Origin: Imbricaverruca yamaguchii
Taxonomy: Eukaryota > Arthropoda > Thecostraca > Neoverrucidae
DNA: 64,000 bases
Assembly (NCBI GenBank): GCA_034440575.1
Contig: JAOTOL010001646.1
Span: forward strand, 1 to 64,000
Direction of reading: 5' to 3'
The notes beneath the pieces are model-generated. The model worked only from the letters and a program-made list of their open reading frames with translations, was not told the DNA's origin and ran no database searches. The position numbers and the translations under genes were made by a program. This document shows positions 1-54,974 of this stretch, piece after piece (position 1 is the first letter of the stretch; every line of letters begins with the position of its first letter).

Positions 1-3000
1 CACACCTGCCGGGGTACACAGAACACGGCTGAGGAACACACCTGTCGGGGTACACAGAACACGGCTGAGGAACACACCTGTCGGGGTACACAGGACACGG
101 CTGAGGAACACACCTGCCGGGGTACACATGACGTGGCTGAGGAACACACCTGCCGGGGTACACAGGACACGGCTGAGGAACACACCTGCCGGGGTACACA
201 GTACACGGCTGAGGAACACACCCGTAAGTCACGGCTGAGGAACACACCTGTCGGGGTACACAGGACGAGGCTGAGGAACACACCTGCCGGGGTACACAGT
301 ACACGGCTGAGGAACATACCTGCCGGGGTACACAGTACACGGCTGAGGAACACACCTGCCGGGGTATACAGTACACGGCTGAGGAACACACCTGCCGGGG
401 TACACAGTACACGGCTGAGGAACACACCTGCCGGGGTATACAGTACACGGCTGAGGAACACACCTGCCGGGGTACACAGGCCGCGGCTGAGGAACACACC
501 TGCCGGGGTACACAGGCCGCGGCTGAGGAACACACCTGCCGGGGTACACAGGCCGCGGCTGAGGAACACACCTGCCGGGGTACACAGGCCGCGGCTGAGG
601 AACACACCTGCTGGGGTACACAGGATGCGGCTGAGGAACACACCTGCCGGGGTACACAGGCCGCGGCTGAGGAACACACCTGCTGGGGTACACAGGATGC
701 GGCTGAGGAACACACCTGCTGGGGTACACAGGATGCGGCTGAGGAACACACCTGTCGGGGGTATACAGGACACGGCTGAGGAACACACCTGCCGGGGTAC
801 ACAGGCCGCGGCTGAGGAACACACCTGCCGGGGTACACAGGCCGCGGCTGAGGAACACACCTGCCGGGGTACACAGGCCGCGGCTGAGGAACACACCTGC
901 TGGGGTACACAGGATGCGGCTGAGGAACACACCTGTCGGGGTATACAGGACACGGCTGAGGAACACACCTGCCGGGGTACACAGGACACGGCTGAGGAAC
1001 ACACCTGCCGGGGTACACAGGACGAGGCTGAGGAACACACCTGCCGGGGTACAGGACACGGCTGAGGCACACACCTGCCGGGGTACACAGGACACGGCTG
1101 AGGAACACACCTGCCGGGGTACACAGGACACAGCTGAGGAACACACCTGCCGGGGTACACAGGACACAGCTGAGGAACACACCTGCCGGGGTACACAGGA
1201 CACGGCTGAGGAACACACCTGCCGGGGTACACAGGACACAGCTGAGGAACACACCTGCCGGGGTGCACAGGACGTGGCTGAGGCACACACCTGCCGGGGT
1301 ATACAGGACACAGCTGAGGAACACACCTGCCGGGGTACACAGGCCGCGGCTGAGGAACACACCTGCCGGGGTACACAGGCCGCGGCTGAGGAACACACCT
1401 GCTGGGGTACACAGGATGCGGCTGAGGAACACACCTGTCGGGGTATACAGGACACGGCTGAGGAACACACCTGCCGGGGTACACAGGACACGGCTGAGGA
1501 ACACACCTGCCGGGGTACACAGGACGAGGCTGAGGGAACACACCTGCCGGGGTACAGGACACGGCTGAGGCACACACCTGCCGGGGTACACAGGACACAG
1601 CTGAGGAACACACCTGCCGGGGTACACAGGACACAGCTGAGGAACACACCTGCCGGGGTACACAGGACACGGCTGAGGAACACACCTGCCGGGGTACACA
1701 TGACGTGGCTGAGGAACACACCTGCCGGGGTACACAGGACACGGCTGAGGAACACACCTGCCGGGGTACACAGTACACGGCTGAGGAACACACCCGTAAG
1801 TCACGGCTGAGGAACACACCTGTCGGGGTACACAGGACGAGGCTGAGGAACACACCTGCCGGGGTACACAGTACACGGCTGAGGAACACACCTGCCGGGG
1901 TACACAGTACACGGCTGAGGAACACACCTGCCGGGGTATACAGTACACGGCTGAGGAACACACCTGCCGGGGTACACAGTACACGGCTGAGGAACACACC
2001 TGCCGGGGTATACAGTACACGGCTGAGGAACACACCTGCCGGGGTACACAGGCCGCGGCTGAGGAACACACCTGCCGGGGTACACAGGCCGCGGCTGAGG
2101 AACACACCTGCCGGGGTACACAGGCCGCGGCTGAGGAACACACCTGCCGGGGTACACAGGCCGCGGCTGAGGAACACACCTGCTGGGGTACACAGGATGC
2201 GGCTGAGGAACACACCTGCCGGGGTACACAGGCCGCGGCTGAGGAACACACCTGCTGGGGTACACAGGATGCGGCTGAGGAACACACCTGCTGGGGTACA
2301 CAGGATGCGGCTGAGGAACACACCTGTCGGGGTATACAGGACACGGCTGAGGAACACACCTGCCGGGGTACACAGGCCGCGGCTGAGGAACACACCTGCC
2401 GGGGTACACAGGCCGCGGCTGAGGAACACACCTGCCGGGGTACACAGGCCGCGGCTGAGGAACACACCTGCTGGGGTACACAGGATGCGGCTGAGGAACA
2501 CACCTGTCGGGGTATACAGGACACGGCTGAGGAACACACCTGCCGGGGTACACAGGACACGGCTGAGGAACACACCTGCCGGGGTACACAGGACGAGGCT
2601 GAGGAACACACCTGCCGGGGTACAGGACACGGCTGAGGCACACACCTACCGGGGTACACATGACGCGGCTGAGGAACACACCTGCCGGGGTACACAGGAC
2701 ACAGCTGAGGAACACACCTGCCGGGGTACACAGGACACAGCTGAGGAACACACCTGCCGGGGTACACAGGACACGGCTGAGGAACACACCTGCCGGGGTA
2801 CACAGGACACAGCTGAGGAACACACCTGCCGGGGTACACAGGACGAGGCTGAGGAACACACCTGCCGGGGTACACAGTACACGGCTGAGGAACACACCTG
2901 CCGGGGTACACAGTACACGGCTGAGGAACACACCTGCCGGGGTATACAGTACACGGCTGAGGAACACACCTGCCGGGGTACACAGTACACGGCTGAGGAA

Positions 3001-4788
3001 CACACCTGCCGGGGTATACAGTACACGGCTGAGGAACACACCTGCCGGGGTACACAGGCCGCGGCTGAGGAACACACCTGCCGGGGGTACAGGCCGCGGC
3101 TGAGGAACACACCTGCCGGGGTACACAGGCCGCGGCTGAGGAACACACCTGCCGGGGTACACAGGCCGCGGCTGAGGAACACACCTGCTGGGGTACACAG
3201 GATGCGGCTGAGGAACACACCTGCCGGGGTACACAGGCCGCGGCTGAGGAACACACCTGCTGGGGTACACAGGATGCGGCTGAGGAACACACCTGCTGGG
3301 GTACACAGGATGCGGCTGAGGAACACACCTGTCGGGGTATACAGGACACGGCTGAGGAACACACCTGCCGGGGGTACACAGGCCGCGGCTGAGGAACACA
3401 CCTGCCGGGGTACACAGGCCGCGGCTGAGGAACACACCTGCCGGGGTACACAGGCCGCGGCTGAGGAACACACCTGCTGGGGTACACAGGATGCGGCTGA
3501 GGAACACACCTGTCGGGGTATACAGGACACGGCTGAGGAACACACCTGCCGGGGTACACAGGACACGGCTGAGGAACACACCTGCCGGGGTACACAGGAC
3601 GAGGCTGAGGAACACACCTGCCGGGGTACAGGACACGGCTGAGGCACACACCTGCCGGGGTACACAGGATGCGGCTGAGGAACACACCTGCCGGGGTACA
3701 CAGGACACGGCTGAGGAACACACCTGCCGGGGTACACAGGACACGGCTGAGGAACACACCTGCCGGGGTACACAGGACGTGGCTGAGGAACACACCTGCC
3801 GGGGTACACAGGACACAGCTGAGGAACACACCTGCCGGGGTACACAGGACGCGGCTGAGGAACACACCTGCCGGGGTACACAGGACGCGGCTGAGGAACA
3901 CACCTGCCGGGGTATACAGGACGCGGCTGAGGAACATACCTACTGGGGTACACAGTACACGGCTGAGGAACACACCTGCCGGGGTACACAGGACGCGGCT
4001 GAGGAACACCTGCCGGGGTACACAGGCCGCGGCTGAAGAACACACCTGCCGGGGTACACAGTACACGGCTGAGAGACACGCCTGCCGGGGTACACAGGGC
4101 ACAGCTGAGGAACACACCTGCCGGGGTACACAGGACGAGGCTGAGGAACACACCTGCTGGGGTATACAGTACACGGCTGAGGAACACACCTGCCGGGGTA
4201 CACAGGACGCGGCTGAGGAACACACCTGCCGGGGTATACAGGACGCGGCTGAGGAACATACCTACTGGGGTACACAGTACACGGCTGAGGAACACACCTG
4301 CCGGGGTACACAGGACGCGGCTGAGGAACACCTGCCGGGGTACACAGGCCGCGGCTGAAGAACACACCTGCCGGGGTACACAGTACACGGCTGAGGAACA
4401 CGCCTGCCGGGGTACACAGGGCACAGCTGAGGAACACACCTGCCGGGGTACACAGGCCGCGGCTGAAGAACACACCTGCCGGGGTACACAGTACACGGCT
4501 GAGGAACACGCCTGCCGGGGTACACAGGGCACAGCTGAGGAACACACCTGCCGGGGTACACAGGACGAGGCTGAGGAACACACCTACCGAGGTACACAGG
4601 ACGCGGCTGAGGAACATACCTGCCGGGGTATACAGGACGCGGCTGAGGAACACACCTACCGGGGGTACACAGGACGCGGCTGAGGAACATACCTACTGGA
4701 GTATGCAGGACGCGGCTGAGAGACACACCCATAATTCACGGCTGAGGAACACACCTTCCGGGGGTACAGGACACGGCTGAGGCACACA
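1..4788. repeat. 36-bp minisatellite, about 130 copies, with higher-order period of about 1.57 kb
   Basis: The unit core is ACACCTGCCGGGGTACACAG followed by about 16 variable bases ending CTGAGGAAC. Variants at fixed positions (GGACAC, GTACAC, GGCCGC, GGATGC) form ordered blocks. A rare variant CACCCGTAAGTCACGG occurs at 217-232 and again at 1789-1804, and the order of variants between them repeats, so a block of about 1,571 bp was duplicated. Long open frames on both strands are a by-product of a period divisible by 3. The array decays from about 4600 on. It begins left of the window. On the REV3L strand each unit has CCCCGGCAG followed by GTGTG, which looks like an acceptor. Confidence 0.97.
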
Positions 4789-5094
4789 GGGCCCACCACA
4801 CCAGACACCACTGAGGGACATACGGAACACAACACCGGACATCTGAGGGGCATCGTTTTACAGACAGTTCAGTAACAGCGCCATGTACATCCATGGCGCC
4901 GTACAACACGCCGACTTGATATCCAGCACGGAGCCCAGCGCCTGCCCAGTGCAGCGCCATTGTCCGTCCCGCTGCCAGGACCCAGCCGGTTCAGCACCCG
5001 CCCCTACTCAGCTGACGCGTCTGGGAGGCTTCAGGCCGCATCGACTGCATTGTTCATGCAGCTCAGCTGGCGCGTCCACAGGCCACGTCCTCAC
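4789..5094 (-). other. REV3L: REV3L intron 18, part next to exon 18
   Basis: Non-repetitive, moderately GC-rich sequence between the 36-bp array and exon 18. Searched on the minus strand for the CysB motif (spaced C-x2-C pairs and the conserved C-terminal tail) and not found. A Cys pair in QCSRCG near 5050 lacks the family context. Confidence 0.7.
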
Positions 5095-48273
<43,179 letters not shown>

Positions 48274-48302
48274 GTCGACGGCGGGGCTGCTGCTGCTGCC
48301 TG

Positions 48303-49105
48303 ACGACCGCACCTCAGGTCAGCTGCATCACCTCCTGACGACCACACCTCAGGTCAGCTGCATCACCTCCTGACCACACCTCAGGTCAGCTGCATCACCT
48401 CCTGATGACCACACCTCAGGTCAGCTGGGTCACAGTGTCTGCCACGGTCACCTGACGACCACACCTCAGGTCAGCTGCCTCCTGACCACACCTCAGGTCA
48501 GCTGTGTCAGTGTCTGCCACGGTCACCTGACGACCACACCTCACGTCAGCTGCCTCCTGACCACACCTCAGGTCAGCTGCATCACCTCCTGACCACACCC
48601 CAGGTCAGCTGCATCAGTGTCTGCTGCCACCACCTCCTGACCACACCCCAGGTCAGCTGCATCAGTGTCTGCCACCTCCTGACCACACCCCAGGTCAGCT
48701 GCATCAGTGTCTGCCACCTCCTGACCACACCCCAGGTCAGCTGTCGGTCTGCTGCCCCACCTCCTGACCACACCCCGTCAGCTGTCAGTCGCTGCACCAC
48801 CTCCTGACCACACCCCAGGTCAGCTGTGTCAGTGTCTGCTGCCACCACCTCCTGACCACACCCCAGGTCAGCTGACCTCCTGACCACACCCCAGGTCAGC
48901 TGGAGGCGCCACACCTCCTGACCACACCCCAGGTCAGCTGCTGCTGGCTCACCTCCTGACCCACCCCAGTGCGTCAGTGTCTGCTGCCGCCACCTCCGAC
49001 ACACCCCAGGTCAGCTGCTGCTGCCACCACCTCTGACACACCCCAGGTCAGCTGGGCCAGTGTCTGCTGCCACCACCTCCTGACCACACCCCAGGTCAGC
49101 TGCAT
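48303..49105. repeat. About 32-bp minisatellite upstream of the REV3L start codon
   Basis: About 24 units with core CCCCAGGTCAGCTGCATCA then CCTCCTGACCACA, with many length variants. It begins about 30 bp upstream of the start codon. Whether it is promoter, 5' UTR or a 5' intron cannot be told; AG sites directly before the start codon would allow an acceptor there. Confidence 0.93.
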
Positions 49106-52100
49106 CACAGGCACCTTTCTGCCAGGTGGGCAAGGAGACACCATTTCATGGATGACTGCTGATGATTCAATAATGACAAACTGCAATTTCTGGGTCCATC
49201 CTTGGATGAAGCAGTGCCCTATTTCAAACAGTTTGTTCTGTAGTCACTGGTCACACCATCAAATCCGGAAATACTGATTCACTGATAAGATGTCAAATAA
49301 ATGCATCTAAAGCTGACCAGCAATGTACAAGCATTGTTATGCCAATAACCAAGAAGAGTCATGGGTTAGCCTGCTAACCTGTGTATGTCTCATGGAGGAG
49401 AAGTGTGCATAGAACTTACCTCATGATCACCTTAAACTCCAATAATACTGATTACAGCTATCCTGATTCAATTTCTAACATCTCTAGTTATACAATTAAT
49501 TAACTAAAAGTTAGCTAAGCAAGATACTTCAGTTCAAAATCCATGCTAAGAGATCCATACATCACCATGCCTATAAAGATGAGTCCCAGACAAGCTTCTC
49601 TGACACTGTAAACAAGTGAAATTAAGCTATCTGCCCTGTAATTCCAACAGTTTCTAATATCCTTGAGAATTGCTCCTCAATTTGCATGATGATAATTGTC
49701 AGGTAGGTATTTTGGAAGACTTAAACTGCCTGAAAATGCTACCCATACAAACTGCTAGAAATTGAGCGCACCTACAAAGCATCCAAGTATATATCTCATT
49801 TCATACCAAATTTCACTCAAATCACAAGCTGTATACTCACAGAAAATTTGGTATGAATGCACAGTTTAGGTTATTTGTAAAGATGGCATTGCATGGACAT
49901 CATGAGCTGACAAAAGTACACAATCCAAATTCTATAATCTGTTAGTCATAAGCTATGGACATGTGTGTGTTATTATATCATTTGCACTTCATGAAGCCTG
50001 CTCACTGTCAACAACCAAGGTTAATACACAGCTTGTGATAACATGTGTTCTAGGTTATGTTAATTTTTATGGCAAGTGGTGTCAGTCATAAAAATCAATG
50101 AATTTATGTCCCAATGAGTTTAGTATTGGAACACTTATATGTTTGTTGTTTATATTAATTTCATCCACTGATTGCACATCAACAAATGAACCCACACATC
50201 CACATTGAGCTTATGGAAGCAAGTGACATAGTTTCAAAATAAATACATTTTACATAGTTTGGTCTTATCTGTATTAATTCCAATCATGTTCTAGGTTTTA
50301 TTTTACAGCATTTCATATATTAATCACTATTGAAAAATATCAATTATGCAATAAATATGTAGGCTGTTTTATCAATGGCAGGCTTTCTAAAATCCATACT
50401 GTTAGTAATGCAATCACAGAATCTTGTCTGATCAACACTATTTGTGGTTACTAGCAAATATCTCTGTGAAATGTTAATTGGCAGTTTTTATTTGCATCAG
50501 TTTGTTTGTAAACTGTGTGAGTAGAAACACAACAGTGAAATTGTGCTCCAATTATCTCATTAAAGGTTTATGGAATTTAATGACACTGATTTGAAAGAAA
50601 TAAAATATTTTGCATTGTTTGGTCTCATATGTTTGAACACATCATTATGCTCTTCACTTGACATTATTTCACATAACCATGGTAAAATCATAATTTTATC
50701 ATTATGCAGCTTGTTTCATCAATTAAAGGCATTGTAATATCCTATCACTTGCAAACAAATCACATAATCTTGTCTGAACTACACTAGTTGTGGTCACCAA
50801 CAAGGATCTTTGTAAAATGTGATTTAGTGGTTTATGATTTGCACCAATTTGTTTGCAAACCTGTGTGAGCACAAAACCAACAGTGAAATTGGCCTCTATA
50901 GGTTCTGCAGCATTAACTGACATTAACTACACACATTGCTTCAATATATTATCTGGTTCTTCTCAAGCCTTCTTACACATCCTCCACCCTGGCATAACCA
51001 TTGGCATCTTCACATATACTGGAATTCCCCTGATTGAAAACTGGTAATCACTTGCTTAAGGATTCTCAAGCATTTATATAGGAATCCATTTGCCTTCTTC
51101 CTACCCTTTTCTCATTTGGAGGTTGAATTGTAATTTGACAATGAACTGCTCTTTGTGATAGCAAAAATATTTATGGAGCACAATGTGCAATGGGGGCATA
51201 AACCTGATAATTCCGCACAAACCAGTTATAAATCAGGCATGTAGACTTAATAAACACACATCAAGAAGCACGATGTCCGTACTCCTTTAGGAAGGATGCA
51301 CTTCAATGTTCAGTATATGGTATGTTCTGCCATATTTCACAAATAATTTCATATTTCATCATTGTTTATACCTTTTCCTCACCGCTATTACAATTTGACG
51401 CCCTCCCCTCTCCTCGGCATTCCTAATCCCTGAAAACATCAGCCGAAGAGGAACGAAGCTCCTTGTGCGTGTTGCAGGCCAGAGCCCGCGACACTACAAG
51501 CGCTCGAATACCACGATCAATGTCTTACCTGCGCCATATAAGCTCAGTTTAAACGAATGTTGCTCCAAGCATCATAATGCCAAACCATTAGAATGTACAT
51601 AAGTTATTACTATGGTGCGACATTCTTTGGTGTGGCACAATGCCCAAGCCGCAGAATATAAAATGTAATGGAATGTCAAAGTCCTACAAGGCCAAGTTTA
51701 AGCTCATTGCGCATCATGTTAATTCAGGAGATGCCCCTGCACTCGAATACTGACGCTTGGACATTTTGTCGCAAGTCAGTGTTCTGTTCGTTCTGTTGAA
51801 TATTGTGGTGTACTTGCACGCTGAGACAGAATGCTCATGGGTCATAATGTCCAAAAGCCAGCATGTTAAAAAATGCTAATTTTTCACCTTAGCCAACAAA
51901 ATATTTTAAGCTTCTCGACAGGACAACCCTAGAAAAAAAATCCATTAGGAATTTCCTAATGGTCTTGCCCCTTGGAAATTGGAACATTCCTAATGGTCTA
52001 ATGGTTTCCTGATGGTCCTGATGGTCTAATGGTTCTGATGGTCTAATGGTTTTCTAATTGTTCTGATGGTCTCCTAATGGTCCTGACGGTTTCCTAATGG

Positions 52101-52729
52101 TCCTAATGGTCCTGATGGTGTCCTAATGGTCCTGATGGTGTGCTAACTGTTCTTGTGGTCTAATGATTTTCCGATGGTTTTGATTGTTTCTCAATAGTTT
52201 CATTGCGGTATCACACAGGGTAGATCCAGAAGTTTGACTTGGAGGGTACAATTGCAAGATCAAATTCCAAAAAGAAAATAATCATTAGATTTTAACAGTC
52301 ATTAGGTATGCTTATAAAAATGTTTCGGTCAAAAAATAATCTTAAAATTTGAGAATTCACCACCTCAATGGAAAAAAAAATCTGCAACATGTGTCCGCTT
52401 GGTGTGGACATGTTGGATGGGCGTGACTCTTTCCCCCATAAATCTGCCCCTGGTGTTGCCTTTTATTTTGTTTGGTATCACTTCATACAAAACAAAATAT
52501 GGCAACACAATTAGGATGCCACCTACCAGTTGTCAGGATCAAGGCCTGTCAGGATATGCAAATTAATAACTTATGTGTTCCAAGCACAGCACTGTTTGAA
52601 CTGCGGACCGCGCTGTGAATCACAACAGCTATTGCCTTAAGGCACGCGGGTTACTGCATTCTGGCGCTATCTGCTTAGAGGGCATCTGGCCACATTTGTT
52701 AAGGGCCTTGCATTCACAACAATTCGGCA
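49106..52729. other. Intergenic AT-rich DNA
   Basis: No coding region or known element recognised. At 51938-52160 there is a degenerate short repeat (CTAATGGTCCTGATGG). The REV3L promoter is expected in this interval, but I cannot place it. Confidence 0.6.
51938..52160. repeat. Degenerate 9 to 18-bp repeat (CCTAATGGT type)
   Basis: Irregular tandem copies of CCTAATGGT and CCTGATGGT over about 220 bp. Confidence 0.8.
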
Positions 52730-54115
52730 GGTGAGGGATGTGGAGCAGCGTGCACGAGCATCGCGTTTCAGGGTATTCAGGGCTGAGGAGGAACCAGATT
52801 TTGTTTGCATTACGGAGGCATGGGCCAGTGAAGGGTATTTTGGAGATAACTTGACAAGGTGATTTGTGAGGAAATTCGTAGAAACTTTAAGAGCAAGTGC
52901 CTTATTTTTGGTGACTAACCTAAAAGGTTATGAAAGTGCTGGTGTTGGCTCCCCATCATGCTAAATGTTTAGGAAATGCTTTGAAGAGGACCTGTTCTTA
53001 CACCAGTTTGTATCAGAACCTACCAGGCATGGCTCATTCTTGGACCTTGTATTCTCAGACTTAAGTGACTTGGTTCAAGACTTGACTGTTGGAGAAACTC
53101 TGGGAAGAAGTGACCATAACATAGTTAGATTCAAATTTTGATTTTGATAAGTGCAAAATCATGCATGTAGGTAAGCAGCATATGAAGGCTCCATACTTGA
53201 TGGGTGGCCAAGTGCTATCAGTGACTCAACAGGAGAAGGATTTAGGTGTTATTCTAAACACAAAGCTGGGGGCATCAGAACAGACCAAGGAAGCCAGGAA
53301 GAAGCCACTGAGAATACTCGGGGCAATACATAGTAATGTATCATACAGAAGTGAGGAAGTGATCAGGAAGCTTTACTGTCCATACGTCAGGCCACATTTG
53401 GAATACTGCATCCAAGCTTGGTCTCCTAGCTATGAAAAAGATTGTTGGCTTTTAGAGAGAGTACAAAAGAGGGCTACAAAAATGGTTAATGGCATAAGCA
53501 ACCTGGCATATGAGAAAAGATTGAAGAAATTGAATATGTTTTCACTTAGATATAGAAGGCTGAGAGGAGATCTCATCAAGGTCTTTAAATTTGTCCATGG
53601 TCTGGAGAGGGGATACCTTGGGGAAATGTTTGAATTTAACAGAAATGATGCAATTAGAGGTCATAAATTCAAAATTAATGTTAACCACAGCAGAACAAGG
53701 TTAAGGCAAACTTTCTTCACCAAGAGGGTAGTAGAACACTGGAACCAGCTGCCAGAAAACATTGTCAGTAGTAGCACATTGAACATCTTTAAAAACAGCA
53801 TAGACAATCATTATAAGAATAGAGGGCTTGCTTTTCAGTATTACAGGGAGGGCTGATTGACAGATTTGGTGGGCAACTGGTTCAGTGTACAGAGTGCAAC
53901 CAAGAAGGGCCCTTGTGGCTCATAGTTGCACTAATCTTTTATGTCTTTATGTCTAAGGCAAATGTAGGGGAAATTATCAAGGATAATTTGGTAAAGGTTC
54001 CAAATTTCAACAGAGCAGACTTTGACTGCATGAGAGTGACTTTCAGTGCCATCAGACAGTAAAAAGAATTCTCCAATTTAAATGCCTGTAAAATGTGGGA
54101 AAAGTTCAAATCTTA
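52730..54115 (+). mobile_element. CR1-like LINE fragments, endonuclease joined to reverse transcriptase tail
   Basis: The endonuclease part (PDFVCITEAWASEGYFGD near 52795; a GDF-type remnant near 52910; FLDLVFSDLSDLV near 53045) is followed directly by the C-terminal part of the second protein at 53161-53856 (IMHVGKQHMKAPYLMGGQVL at the start and RVVEHWNQLPENI near the end). The reverse transcriptase palm is missing, so the copy has a large internal deletion. A further piece of the linker region follows at 53955-54115. The element is the same family as the one at 17400-19860 and is dead. Confidence 0.88.
53161..53856 (+). pseudogene. LINE reverse-transcriptase C-terminal fragment
   Basis: An open frame of 231 codons with the usual post-palm region of CR1/jockey-type reverse transcriptases (GVILNTKLGASEQTKEARKK, YVRPHLEYCIQAWSPSYEKD, LFKNSIDNHY-type end). 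It lacks the catalytic FADD motif, so it cannot be active. Confidence 0.85.
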
Positions 54116-54516
54116 CTTTGACATCATACACCTAACAAATGCTCCATAACCACCTTTGGCTTTTTCATGCTGAGTTCTTTTATCACTAGATGAACTATTA
54201 AGAGAATGCAGAGGTCAGAATGTGGCAAATGGTATGGTCACATAATTTGTAGGTGGCCTTTATAGGGAAGGGGTCTGACTTATGCCACTAGCTTGGTTGC
54301 TTGATGCTGTACCCTCGCAACCATTTTCTTGTCTGCCTATTAATAGAACCCCAGACTGTATTACCACACTCTGTGTGGTCTTACAAGATATTTGTGCAAG
54401 AGGGGAAGCATTTTAATATCAGTTTGTGCAAAGGGCCTCTTAACAAGTCTGAGAACTCTGTTGACCTTTGAGATTCCATGACAGGCATTCCATGACAGGT
54501 TGACCAGGGTCCAGTA

Positions 54517-54793
54517 CAGTGTAAAATAATTGACCATGTGGCCGGAAATTCACAGTTAATGGAATTGTGCTATTTCATCCTTGCCTTAGGTTTTTACCAT
54601 TTTGCCACATGTGTGGGCAGTCATTATAGACATGACTGCTGAATAATGTAAAATGCATGTGACTGAAGTGAAAGGCATTCCACGTTTTTAATCCTTAAGG
54701 GACGATCCTTTATTTTCTTCCAATCTTCCACTATTCCCAAGCAACTTCTTTCTTCATCCACACAGTTAATGGTGAAATAATTTTAGGACACTG
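54517..54793 (+). mobile_element. hAT-type MITE, copy 2 (277 bp)
   Basis: Same element and orientation as at 5670, about 90% or more alike by eye. It is flanked by a different perfect 8-bp repeat, GTCCAGTA, at 54509-54516 and 54794-54801, so it is an independent insertion. Confidence 0.93.
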
Positions 54794-54895
54794 GTCCAGT
54801 ATCTTTGTCCTATCGATCTGGACCAATATTGTTGTATGGGGTTTTCCCATGCCCTGAGCCCTGAGTCAACATTTACAAATGTTTCAATATATATT

Positions 54896-54896
54896 T

Positions 54897-54973
<77 letters not shown>
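54896..54973. repeat. CA/TA dinucleotide microsatellite
   Basis: A short CA run followed by about 29 TA repeats. Confidence 0.97.

Positions 54974-54974
<1 letters not shown>

Noticed and set aside
133..4732. Long open frames on both strands in the 36-bp array
   Set aside because: The period is divisible by 3, so all frames stay open by chance. The products are pure 12-residue repeats and shift frame at each truncated unit.
5008..5094. Continuation of the exon 18 frame past the donor with a CSRCG pair as CysB
   Set aside because: Spacing and neighbours do not fit CysB, the frame soon ends, and a good GTGAGG donor precedes it.
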